From positions 1 to 5,830 of the forward strand of contig JAGBSS010000216.1 of assembly GCA_017631725.1 (NCBI GenBank): a stretch of DNA of 5,830 nucleotides, given 5' to 3'. Both the position numbers and the translations under genes were made by a program. The first letter of the stretch is position 1. Each line of letters starts with the position of its first letter. Of this stretch, positions 1 through 5,830 are shown piece after piece. The notes under the pieces are model-generated. The model worked only from the letters and a program-made list of their open reading frames with translations, had not been told where the DNA came from and ran no database searches. The stretch comes from Clostridia bacterium (GTDB lineage Bacteria > Bacillota > Clostridia > Christensenellales > Borkfalkiaceae).

Positions 1-13
1 ATACAGAGTATAT

Positions 14-25
14 TCCCACGTGGGA
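14..25. repeat. 12-bp perfect palindrome TCCCACGTGGGA
   Basis: TCCCACGTGGGA reads the same on both strands. With one mismatch pair it extends to positions 10-29. It is a GC-rich block in AT-rich DNA, just beyond the operon terminator. It has no loop and is not followed by a T-run of its own, so it is not itself a convincing terminator. It could be a protein-binding site belonging to whatever lies to the left of the window, or chance. Function unknown. Confidence 0.4.
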
Positions 26-30
26 CTATT

Positions 31-62
31 AAAAAAACACCTACAAAAGTAGGTGTTTTTTT
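31..62 (-). terminator. Rho-independent terminator of the pot operon
   Basis: A perfect 14-bp inverted repeat with arms at 31-44 and 49-62 surrounds an AAAA loop (TTTT on the minus strand). The core is CACCTAC/GTAGGTG, flanked by seven A on one side and seven T on the other. It begins directly after the potD stop codon (63-65), where the operon transcript should end. Because both flanks are A/T runs, it can also act in the opposite direction for a convergent gene to the left of the window. Confidence 0.95.
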
Positions 63-1694
63 CTAATCAATATTTTCAATTTTTAAGATTTTGTTTCCTT
101 TTTTATCGTGCGTTTCTTTTTGAGCAGAATAAGATTTTGAAAATATTTTATCTCTTTTTCCAAAAATTACAACGCCAGCTATAACTAAAACCATTATTGC
201 CACAATAACGATAATTTCCGCCGTAGAAAGAGTTATTAGTTTAACGGTGTTCCACATTTCGTTTAAAGCGTTTAAATCTTCTTGGCTAAAGGTATCCATA
301 ACTGCGCAACGCATAATAGTTTCTTCATCTGCGTATTGTGCATAAAGTGCTCTACCTTGTTCTCTGGAGTAAATAACGTAAGTATCATCTTGGCAAGTTG
401 GGTCAAAGAAATATTTTAAATTTACTTCATAAACTTCTACAATTTCATCATCTACCCTGTTTGCGTTATCATCTAAATGGAAAAGTTGACATTTGTATTC
501 CCCGTTTATTTCAACAAGTTCACCATATCCATCATCTTTTAAGGCATATCCGCCGTCAAAAGCAACGTAATCTCTTTTCTCGCTTGCTAATAAAGAATTA
601 TATTCTTCTTGCTCTATTTGTGCGTATGGGAAATAGTCTGCTCCATAGCACTCAACAGCATAGTCAAAAACGTCTTGTCCTGCAATACAACTTGTATAAC
701 CAACGTAGGAAATGTTTCTAACTGCATTTTCCGGTTTAGATATAAAATTTATAAATTTACTAGAGGCATCTTCGTTTGCATTTTTAGTCATAACCCAACC
801 ATCAAACCAAACGTTACTGCCTTCTTCTGGAACAACGTATCCAAGCCTTATATCAGAAGAAGATTCATCTGCCTCGAAAATAGAGTAAGCAGCATCTCCA
901 GACCAAGCAAAGTTGATTGTTATTTTACCCGTTAATATATCAGATTTACCACTATCTACTTCAAATCCGTATAAATTAGATTTTAATTCAAGTAAAATTT
1001 CCGTTGCTTTTTCTATCGTTTCTGGGTCTTTTCTATTAAAAATTTCAAAGACTTTTGCTTTATACTCTTCTTCTGGTAAATTTTTTGCTTGCAATAACTC
1101 TTCTTCGTATAAAATACCAAGTGCTAAAATGTAAGTATCTCTTAAACTATCTTTAATTGTGCTTTTGTTTTTATATTTTTTATCTAAAAGACCTTTCCAA
1201 CTGGAAATATCTTCTACGTCAACTGCATCCATATTATATATAAAGCCCATTGTTCCCCACATATAACCTGTCGCATAAGTTGTTCCATCTGCATTATTAA
1301 GACCTAAACTTTCAAACACTTCTTTTATATAAGGAGATGCATACTCATTGTAAACAGAAGGCATTTGGTATGGCTTAATAAGATTTTCTTGCTTCATTTT
1401 AAGTATCATGTATTCAGATGGACATAAAACGTCACAAGATTTTGGATTTTTAACTACCTCGTTATACATTTCTTCGTTTGTCGCAAAGGTATAGTAGTTA
1501 AGGTCGATATTTGGATATTCTTCTTCAAATTCGCCAATTAAATCTTCATCTATATAATCTTCCCAAGAAAAAACATTTAAAACTGTTTTTTCTGCCGCTT
1601 TTACGTTAGAAATTGGGGCGAAGAAAAGTAAAAGGAAAAGAATACTTAATAATATAGATGTTAAAGGTAATAATTTAATTTTTAATTTAGTCAT
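63..1694 (-). CDS. potD: PotD-like spermidine/putrescine-binding protein with C-terminal membrane anchor
   Basis: Extracytoplasmic solute-binding protein that delivers polyamines to PotBC. Residues 1-33 form a signal peptide (Lys-rich start, hydrophobic core, VKA-A cleavage site). There is no lipobox Cys. The mature protein starts with a PotD-like lobe. By alignment from memory with E. coli PotD, polyamine-contacting residues are kept: W44 and Y47 (motif SWEDY), S93/Y95, D186 for Glu171, W264, W296 and D298 (motif WFDGW) and Y333. Two features are odd. Roughly residues 352-445 are an extra, acidic and Tyr-rich segment absent from the usual ~350-aa family. Residues 489-511 form a transmembrane helix followed by GKRDK and a basic cytoplasmic tail of about 30 residues. 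The protein is therefore probably tethered by its C-terminus rather than by lipid. The ATG overlaps the potC stop (TAATG) and has an AAGGGGG site 6 nt upstream. The family call is secure; the preferred polyamine is not known. Confidence 0.93.
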   Translation of the reverse strand: MTKLKIKLLPLTSILLSILFLLLFFAPISNVKAAEKTVLNVFSWEDYIDEDLIGEFEEEYPNIDLNYYTFATNEEMYNEVVKNPKSCDVLCPSEYMILKMKQENLIKPYQMPSVYNEYASPYIKEVFESLGLNNADGTTYATGYMWGTMGFIYNMDAVDVEDISSWKGLLDKKYKNKSTIKDSLRDTYILALGILYEEELLQAKNLPEEEYKAKVFEIFNRKDPETIEKATEILLELKSNLYGFEVDSGKSDILTGKITINFAWSGDAAYSIFEADESSSDIRLGYVVPEEGSNVWFDGWVMTKNANEDASSKFINFISKPENAVRNISYVGYTSCIAGQDVFDYAVECYGADYFPYAQIEQEEYNSLLASEKRDYVAFDGGYALKDDGYGELVEINGEYKCQLFHLDDNANRVDDEIVEVYEVNLKYFFDPTCQDDTYVIYSREQGRALYAQYADEETIMRCAVMDTFSQEDLNALNEMWNTVKLITLSTAEIIVIVAIMVLVIAGVVIFGKRDKIFSKSYSAQKETHDKKGNKILKIENID

Positions 1695-2494
1695 TATTTA
1701 CCCCCTTCTCTCTTTTGCTTTCTTTTTGACCTTACGTTAATTACAACAACAACGGAAACGGTCAATAAAAATATAATTGTGGTAAGAGCACGATAAATAG
1801 GAAGTTTCATACTTGCCGCTTCGGTAGTTAATGCTATGGCTTTATAAACTGCCGTAGATATAGTATCAAAACCAAGCGGAGAAAGTGTTGCCGTGACAAT
1901 ATAATCATCTAAAGACAAGGTGATTGCAAGCATAAATCCTGCAAAAACACCGGGGAGAATTTCCGGCAATATTACTTTCGTTAACGCCTGTCTTGGAGAT
2001 GCACCAAGGTCTAAAGCCGCTTCGTATAAACTTGGGTCCATTTGTTTTAATTTTGGCAATACTGATAAAACTACAAATGGAGTTGTAATTATTAAATGCC
2101 CTAAAAATAGCCCTACTAACGAGCGGTTGGACAAACCTAAAAGTAAAAATAGCATTATAAGTGCGCAAGCCGTAACAACTTCTGAATTTACAACAGGTAT
2201 TTGAGAAATACCTTTCATAAGTTTTCCACCCTTGCCATTGCTATAAAACATTCCTATAGCGCCAAGTGTTCCTAAAATTGTTGCAGTTACCGCAACTACA
2301 ACTGCTAAAACGACTGTGTTTAAAACAACGTCTCCTACAACGCCGAGATTAGCATACCATTTAAATGAAAACCCTTCCCAAATATTCAAAGTTTTACCTG
2401 CGTTAAAGCTAAAGATAACTAAAATAAATATTGGAATATAAATAAATGCTAAAACTAAAAAGATATAACCACGAGAGAAAAACTTTTTAATCAT
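1694..2494 (-). CDS. potC: Spermidine/putrescine ABC transporter permease PotC
   Basis: Integral membrane permease of 266 aa, close to the usual PotC length. It pairs with PotB to form the polyamine channel. Hydrophobic segments lie at about 9-31, 57-84, 104-120, 124-146, 183-205 and 236-256, giving the expected six helices. The cytoplasmic EAA loop that docks on the ATPase is clear: [10 protein letters not shown] at 158-167, with the conserved LP at 176-177 and G182. The second-permease position and the short FSFKWYANL-type segment after helix 1 fit PotC rather than PotB. The tail is strongly basic (RSKRKQKR). Its ATG overlaps the potB stop by 4 bp (ATGA), and its stop shares one base with the potD start, so translation is probably coupled on both sides. 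Confidence 0.95.
   Translation of the reverse strand: MIKKFFSRGYIFLVLAFIYIPIFILVIFSFNAGKTLNIWEGFSFKWYANLGVVGDVVLNTVVLAVVVAVTATILGTLGAIGMFYSNGKGGKLMKGISQIPVVNSEVVTACALIMLFLLLGLSNRSLVGLFLGHLIITTPFVVLSVLPKLKQMDPSLYEAALDLGASPRQALTKVILPEILPGVFAGFMLAITLSLDDYIVTATLSPLGFDTISTAVYKAIALTTEAASMKLPIYRALTTIIFLLTVSVVVVINVRSKRKQKREGGK
1701..1707 (-). promoter_or_regulatory. potD ribosome binding site, AAGGGGG variant
   Basis: On the minus strand AAGGGGG lies inside the last codons of potC, 6 nt before the potD ATG. It differs from AAGGAGG by one A-to-G change, which still pairs with the 16S anti-Shine-Dalgarno through a G-U wobble. It supports the ATG at 1692-1694 as the true start. Confidence 0.75.
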
Positions 2495-3339
2495 AAATTT
2501 GTCCCCCTTGTACTATTATCCGATTTAAATCCGCCCGTTGCTAACATTGTTAAGAACATAATAACAAGCATTACTAAAGATATAGTAGCACCACCGTTAA
2601 CGTTTGTTAAGGTTCCGTTTTCACCAAGGAAACACCAAGCAATAAGTTTACCAATTACGGTAAAGCCCGTGCTACCACTAAACGTGTCTGTTATAACGTA
2701 GCAACTCATTACAGGTAAAAATACCATCATAGCACCACTTATAATACCGGGAACAGATAAAGGAAGTGTTATTTTAATAAACACTTTTGACTTGTTTGCA
2801 CCAAGGTCTAAAGCCGCTTCTTCTAAAGAAGTATCCATTTTTATTAACGTAGAATAAAGTGGTAATATCATAAATGGCAAAAAGTCGTAAACTAAACCAA
2901 TAATATTAGCAAAACTGCCAGGCGATACTCCAATTAATGAAAGCAATTCCTTCATTGCCATTGCCCTTAATACAAAGTTTATCCACATAGGTGTAACAAA
3001 AAGCAAAAGTAAGATAAACGCAATGCTTTTTTTCATTTTAGATAAAATATACGCAACAGGATAAGCAATTAAAAGGCAAATAACGGTCACTAAAAGTGCA
3101 ATTAAAATACTTATTAACAAGGTGCTTATTTTGGTCTTGTTAGTGAAAAATTCGGCAAAATTAGCAAAGGAAAAACTGCCGTCACTTGACGTAAACGCAT
3201 AATACAAAATAACGAAAAGCGGAATTACAACAAACATAACAAGAAATAATGCATAAGGTATGCAAAGTTGTTTTCTGTTAAATCCGAATTTGAACTTTTT
3301 ACCGCTTTTTGTCATTGCTTTAGTAGAAAGTTCGGTCAT
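2491..3339 (-). CDS. potB: Spermidine/putrescine ABC transporter permease PotB
   Basis: First permease subunit, 282 aa, about the length of E. coli PotB. After a basic cytoplasmic N-terminus ([13 protein letters not shown]) there are about six membrane segments, near residues 25-48, 72-97, 105-128, 142-163, 197-218 and 250-270. The EAA loop reads [13 protein letters not shown] from 173, followed by LP at 192-193 and G198, the ATPase-coupling signature of binding-protein-dependent permeases. The [13 protein letters not shown] segment (116-128) is typical of PotB. The ATG overlaps the potA stop by 4 bp (ATGA), with AGGAG at 3348-3352, 8 nt upstream. The end overlaps potC in the same way. Nothing looks truncated. 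Confidence 0.95.
   Translation of the reverse strand: MTELSTKAMTKSGKKFKFGFNRKQLCIPYALFLVMFVVIPLFVILYYAFTSSDGSFSFANFAEFFTNKTKISTLLISILIALLVTVICLLIAYPVAYILSKMKKSIAFILLLLFVTPMWINFVLRAMAMKELLSLIGVSPGSFANIIGLVYDFLPFMILPLYSTLIKMDTSLEEAALDLGANKSKVFIKITLPLSVPGIISGAMMVFLPVMSCYVITDTFSGSTGFTVIGKLIAWCFLGENGTLTNVNGGATISLVMLVIMFLTMLATGGFKSDNSTRGTNL
2503..2509 (-). promoter_or_regulatory. potC ribosome binding site, AAGGGGG variant
   Basis: AAGGGGG on the minus strand, inside the 3' end of potB and 8 nt before the potC ATG. It is the same variant as at potD, whereas the regulator, potA and potB have GGAG-type sites. This supports the overlapping ATGA start. Confidence 0.7.
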
Positions 3340-4853
3340 CTTTTAATCTCCTGTTTAAGCGATAATTTAATTTTTTCTTTAGGAATTATAATAGAAACCC
3401 TATCGTTTTCGTTCCAAGTATCCTCAGTATCAAAAACGTAATCTTCTTCGTTTTCATCCGTTCTAACAATAAGTTGATAGTGGTCGCCTTTATAAATTAT
3501 AGAAATAATATTACCTATTGCTCCACCTGCTTCTGCATCGTCGCTTATTTCTATATCTTTTAAGCCAACTTCTACGTTAACGTCAACGTCGGTAAGGTCA
3601 ATTTTCTCCCCTTCTTTGGTGATGATATAACCTTCTTCATCTAAAGTAGAATCTGGATAAAGAGTGGTAACGTCGCACTCAAATTCGCCATCGCCAAATA
3701 CAACAGTGTTGTTTTTAGTGATATAACCTTCGAATTTATTAGATGAAAATTCCTTTTCCATAACGTGAATATCACTTGGATTTATAAAAATACTAACTTT
3801 TTCGCCAACTTTTCTTTCAATGGTATCTTGGATAACTACTTCTGATTTACCAACTTTCATAACCATTTCGTAGTGCATACCTTTAAATATAGAACTTATA
3901 ATTTTACCATTTACTTGTCCTTTATCTTCATCCATTAAAACAACGTCTTCTGGTCTTACAACAACGTCTACTTTTTCATTTATTGGGAAATCATCTACAC
4001 AATCAAAGTTTTTACCAATAAATTTAACGGTGTTTTTAGCAATCATTGTTCCACTAAAGATATTGCTATCGCCAATAAAGTCTGCAACGAAGGAATTGTT
4101 TGGTTCGTTATAAATATCTGTTGGAGTACCAATTTGTTGAATTACCCCATCTTTCATTACAACAACGGTATCACTCATTGTAAGAGCTTCTTCTTGGTCG
4201 TGAGTGACATAAATAAAGGTAATGCCAAGTTTTTTATGCATCTCTTTAAGTTCAAGTTGCATATCTTTTCTCATTTTAAGGTCTAACGCACCTAAAGGCT
4301 CATCTAAAAGTAAAATTTTAGGTTCGTTAACAAGAGCCCTTGCAATAGCAACACGTTGTTGTTGACCGCCGGACAAAGTAGAAACACTACGTTTTTCAAA
4401 GCCTTCTAAATCTACCATTTTTAAGGCCTTTTCAACTTTATCTGAAATATAACCCTTTTTAAGTTTCTCTACCTTTTCAAAGGTGTTTCCTTTTTTATCT
4501 TGATAGGTGACCTTTACCCTTTTAAGTTTTAAACCAAACGCAATATTTTCATATACGTTTAAATGTGGGAAAAGTGCGTACCTTTGGAATACGGTGTTAA
4601 TTGGCCTTTTATTTGGGGGAAGAACAGTTATATCTTCGCCATTTAATAAAATTTTACCACTTGTTGGTTTGTCAAAACCTGCTATCATACGCAACGTTGT
4701 AGTTTTACCACAACCAGAAGGCCCTAAAAAGGTGACAAATTCACCACGTTTTACCTTAAAATCCATATTATCAACGGCAAAAACTCCGTCTTCAAACTCG
4801 CGGGAAACACCAACAAGTTCTATAATGTTTTCATTTAAATTTTCTTTTGTCAT
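3336..4853 (-). CDS. potA: Spermidine/putrescine ABC transporter ATPase PotA with duplicated C-terminal OB/TOBE module
   Basis: Cytoplasmic ATPase that powers PotBC. The nucleotide-binding domain (about 1-260) is intact: Walker A GPSGCGKT (44-51), Q-loop Q90, signature LSGGQQQR (160-167), Walker B LLLDEP (181-186), D-loop ALD (189-191) and H-loop H218. At 505 aa it is far longer than the ~370-aa norm. About 25 lysine-rich residues (112-137) are inserted in the helical subdomain before the signature. The C-terminal regulatory module occurs twice, at about 266-365 and 374-497. Both copies start F-x-G...KNTV-x-F and carry matching cores, [15 protein letters not shown] and [15 protein letters not shown], then VSI-(F/I)-I. 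The start chosen is ATG 4851-4853 with AAAGGAG 6 nt upstream. An in-frame ATG at 4890-4892 would overlap the regulator gene and lacks this site. The gene sits 11 bp after the regulator. Confidence 0.95.
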   Translation of the reverse strand: MTKENLNENIIELVGVSREFEDGVFAVDNMDFKVKRGEFVTFLGPSGCGKTTTLRMIAGFDKPTSGKILLNGEDITVLPPNKRPINTVFQRYALFPHLNVYENIAFGLKLKRVKVTYQDKKGNTFEKVEKLKKGYISDKVEKALKMVDLEGFEKRSVSTLSGGQQQRVAIARALVNEPKILLLDEPLGALDLKMRKDMQLELKEMHKKLGITFIYVTHDQEEALTMSDTVVVMKDGVIQQIGTPTDIYNEPNNSFVADFIGDSNIFSGTMIAKNTVKFIGKNFDCVDDFPINEKVDVVVRPEDVVLMDEDKGQVNGKIISSIFKGMHYEMVMKVGKSEVVIQDTIERKVGEKVSIFINPSDIHVMEKEFSSNKFEGYITKNNTVVFGDGEFECDVTTLYPDSTLDEEGYIITKEGEKIDLTDVDVNVEVGLKDIEISDDAEAGGAIGNIISIIYKGDHYQLIVRTDENEEDYVFDTEDTWNENDRVSIIIPKEKIKLSLKQEIKR

Positions 4854-4859
4854 AATATT

Positions 4860-4866
4860 CTCCTTT
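4860..4866 (-). promoter_or_regulatory. potA ribosome binding site that decides the start
   Basis: AAAGGAG on the minus strand overlaps the TAA stop of the regulator gene and lies 6 nt before the ATG at 4851-4853. It selects the MTKENLNE start over the longer frame beginning at 4892. Confidence 0.85.
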
Positions 4867-5401
4867 AAAAAGATGGTGGTGAAGACACCCAAATAAATTC
4901 TGCTTCGGCGTTTGTTTTATTAATTACGCAATGCACTTTGTTTGCAGTGTAATAAAAACTTTCGCCCTTTTTTACCCTAACTTTCTTTTTGCCTAAAACT
5001 AAAACTATCTCCCCTTTTAGAACATAACCAAATTCTTCGCCTTCGTGCGGAAAATCTTCATCAGTTGCACTGTTTGGGTTTAGTTTTATATGAAGTGGCT
5101 CCATTTCATTTTTTTGGGCATTTGGAACAAGCCAATTTAAAACGTATCCATCTGTCACTTTTTCAATAAATTCGTTTTTGCTAAAAGATATCTTTTCTTC
5201 TCCATTAGAGTCTGCAAAAAAATCTTTTAAATTACTGCCAAGCGCCGATAATATATCAATTAACGTTGTTATAGACGGGCTTGTTAAATCGTTTTCCAAT
5301 TGAGATATATAGCCTTTTGTCAACTCGCATCTGTCTGCAAGTTCTTCTTGCGTTAGTTCGCAAGATAGCCTTAAATCCCTTATTTTTTCACCAAGTTCCA
5401 T
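4865..5401 (-). CDS. XRE-family regulator with C-terminal cupin domain, probable autorepressor of the pot operon
   Basis: A 178-aa cytoplasmic DNA-binding protein. Residues 4-60 are an XRE/Cro-type helix-turn-helix: [10 protein letters not shown] (17-26) is the first helix of the motif and [11 protein letters not shown] (27-37) the recognition helix. A linker follows, then a cupin_2 barrel at about 100-175, with motif 1 around H119-E-G-E-E-F-G-Y...G130 and motif 2 around G146-E-S-F...H157. This is the PuuR-like layout found next to many polyamine transport operons, where the cupin is thought to sense a small ligand. Being the first gene of the operon, 11 bp before potA, behind a palindrome just downstream of the promoter, suggests autoregulation. 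The effector (putrescine or spermidine) is inferred from the neighbours, not shown by sequence. The start has AAAGGAG 5 nt upstream. Confidence 0.92.
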   Translation of the reverse strand: MELGEKIRDLRLSCELTQEELADRCELTKGYISQLENDLTSPSITTLIDILSALGSNLKDFFADSNGEEKISFSKNEFIEKVTDGYVLNWLVPNAQKNEMEPLHIKLNPNSATDEDFPHEGEEFGYVLKGEIVLVLGKKKVRVKKGESFYYTANKVHCVINKTNAEAEFIWVSSPPSF

Positions 5402-5406
5402 CGCCT

Positions 5407-5413
5407 CTCCTTT
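5407..5413 (-). promoter_or_regulatory. Ribosome binding site of the XRE-cupin regulator
   Basis: AAAGGAG on the minus strand ends 5 nt before the ATG at 5399-5401. It is the strongest Shine-Dalgarno match in the leader and fixes the start of the first gene of the operon. Confidence 0.85.
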
Positions 5414-5414
5414 G

Positions 5415-5431
5415 GTTTAGGCAAATTTAAC
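5415..5431 (-). promoter_or_regulatory. Possible second, weaker operator
   Basis: On the minus strand this reads GTTAAA-TTTGC-CTAAAC. It has the same 6-5-6 layout as the core of the upstream perfect palindrome (GTTTAG-ATTTA-CTAAAC). The right half-site is identical and the left half-site differs at two positions. The two centres are 22 bp apart, about two helical turns, so two dimers could bind the same DNA face. It lies between the main palindrome and the ribosome binding site. In AT-rich DNA chance is possible. Confidence 0.45.
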
Positions 5432-5433
5432 AA

Positions 5434-5456
5434 AAAGTTTAGTAAATCTAAACTTT
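5434..5456 (-). promoter_or_regulatory. Palindromic operator, likely target of the XRE-cupin regulator
   Basis: A perfect inverted repeat with 9-bp arms AAAGTTTAG and CTAAACTTT around a 5-bp spacer. It begins about 6 bp downstream of the transcription start predicted from the -10 box, so a bound protein would block promoter clearance. It is the only perfect palindrome in the promoter region and lies directly before the XRE gene. The transcript could also fold into a weak hairpin here, but no T-run follows, so a terminator is unlikely. Confidence 0.75.
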
Positions 5457-5830
5457 AATGACTTTTATATTATAAAAAAAGTAAAAATAAATGTCAATTA
5501 TTTTTTTCGCTCTTTGCGCGCCGTCACCAAGCAAAAGGTAAAGCAACGTAAGCTGCCATTTTGCATTTTTAATACATGCCTCATCGGGATCAACGATGTA
5601 ATAGTCATTTCCGTGACACGTACCCTGCGCTCCGCCGCAATAGGGATGTATAGCAGGCATCACCTGAGAAAGATCTCCCATATCCGTGCTTCCTGTGTTG
5701 ATCTGCTCAACCATTTCAAACTCTTTATCTGGGCAAAGCGTTTCGTAAGCTTCTTTCGCAAGGTCTGTAAGATTGTAATCGTTGTAAAGCGGTGAATAAC
5801 CGGGAATATCAATTATCTCAATATTGGCTC
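5448..5830 (-). CDS. M20-family amidohydrolase/metallopeptidase, C-terminal part (5' end outside window, 3' end possibly replaced)
   Basis: The frame is open from the right edge through 5448; the 5' part lies beyond 5830. The visible residues include GSTDMGDLSQVMPAIHPY, then GGAQGTCHGNDY and VDPDEA. This is the C-terminal catalytic-domain ending of M20 amidohydrolases related to aminobenzoyl-glutamate hydrolases and PM20D2-type dipeptidases. The His in GTCHG is at the place of the last metal ligand. These enzymes cleave acyl or amide bonds of amino-acid conjugates; the substrate cannot be told here. The family-like sequence runs to about AKKIID. The last dozen or so residues (Tyr/Phe/Ile/Lys-rich) are encoded by the pot promoter and half of the operator, so the native end may be lost. 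Positions 5521-5830 are about 44% G+C by hand count, and none of 11 Leu codons is TTA (9 CTT, 2 TTG), unlike the pot genes. It may be a functional gene, a truncated remnant or a join artefact. Confidence 0.75.
   Translation of the reverse strand, partial: ANIEIIDIPGYSPLYNDYNLTDLAKEAYETLCPDKEFEMVEQINTGSTDMGDLSQVMPAIHPYCGGAQGTCHGNDYYIVDPDEACIKNAKWQLTLLYLLLGDGAQRAKKIIDIYFYFFYNIKVIKV
5469..5497 (-). promoter_or_regulatory. Consensus sigma-A promoter of the regulator-potABCD operon
   Basis: On the minus strand TTGACA (5492-5497) and TATAAT (5469-5474) are both exact consensus and are separated by the optimal 17 bp. A run of seven A (5501-5507) just upstream of the -35 box resembles an UP element. 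The expected start is near 5462, giving a leader of about 60 nt before the regulator ATG. A promoter this strong would normally be kept in check, which fits the operator directly downstream. It lies inside the reading frame of the upstream amidohydrolase remnant. Confidence 0.92.

Noticed and set aside
398..1134. Three plus-strand open frames opposite potD
   Set aside because: Shadows of the potD coding strand. Composition is His/Leu- or Ser-rich without domains, and they have no convincing ribosome binding sites.
1304..1312. CTAAACTTT half-site inside potD, identical to one arm of the operator
   Set aside because: There is no matching inverted partner at the right spacing, and it lies within coding sequence. 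Chance is likely in AT-rich DNA.
1905..2204. Alternative frames on both strands inside potC
   Set aside because: They lie fully within the potC coding region, which has clear membrane helices and an EAA loop. They show no family features.
4854..4892. Longer potA start giving 13 extra N-terminal residues ([13 protein letters not shown])
   Set aside because: It overlaps the regulator gene by 28 bp, adds residues not expected before the ABC domain, and ignores the AAAGGAG site placed 6 nt before the ATG at 4851-4853.
4507..4896. Plus-strand open frame of 129 codons opposite potA
   Set aside because: It is antisense to the conserved Walker A region of potA, has no recognisable domain, and its low-complexity Ser/Pro/Lys content is what the complement of an ATPase gene gives.
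5434..5456. Operator palindrome as a terminator or riboswitch
   Set aside because: The stem is AT-rich with no following T-run, and the leader of about 60 nt is too short for any known riboswitch. A protein-binding site fits better.
5514..5795. Plus-strand frame of 93 codons opposite the amidohydrolase
   Set aside because: The minus strand encodes conserved M20 motifs across the same bases; the plus frame has no family signature.

Overview
The window looks like chromosomal DNA from a low-GC Gram-positive bacterium, most likely an uncultured Clostridia-type Firmicute. The pot genes are about one-third G+C by spot counts, TTA is the common Leu codon, the Shine-Dalgarno sites are strong (AAAGGAG, AAGGGGG), and the promoter is a textbook sigma-A type. 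The genus cannot be named from this sequence alone.

All real genes lie on the minus strand, so the operon reads from right to left. The order is: the 3' part of an M20-family amidohydrolase (5448-5830, running off the right edge); a perfect TTGACA-17-TATAAT promoter (5469-5497) that overlaps the end of that frame; a perfect 9-bp-arm palindrome (5434-5456) with a weaker second copy (5415-5431); an XRE-cupin regulator (4865-5401); potA (3336-4853), potB (2491-3339), potC (1694-2494) and potD (63-1694); and a strong terminator (31-62). Genes from the regulator to potD are 11 bp apart or overlap by 1-4 bp, so they form one transcription unit of about 5.4 kb.

Together they encode a spermidine/putrescine ABC importer with its own regulator. 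PotD captures the polyamine outside the membrane, PotB and PotC form the channel, and PotA hydrolyses ATP. The XRE-cupin protein probably binds the palindromes just downstream of the predicted transcription start and represses the whole operon, including itself.

The system type is known, but two components have unusual architecture. PotA (505 aa) carries two tandem copies of the C-terminal OB/TOBE regulatory module. PotD (543 aa) has a C-terminal transmembrane anchor in place of a lipoprotein anchor, plus an extra domain of about 95 residues in its second lobe. The right end also shows an abrupt change in composition and codon use where the amidohydrolase frame meets the pot promoter, which suggests a recombination boundary or an assembly join. 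I found no RNA gene, CRISPR array or insertion sequence, and no stretch over 300 bases lacks a gene.
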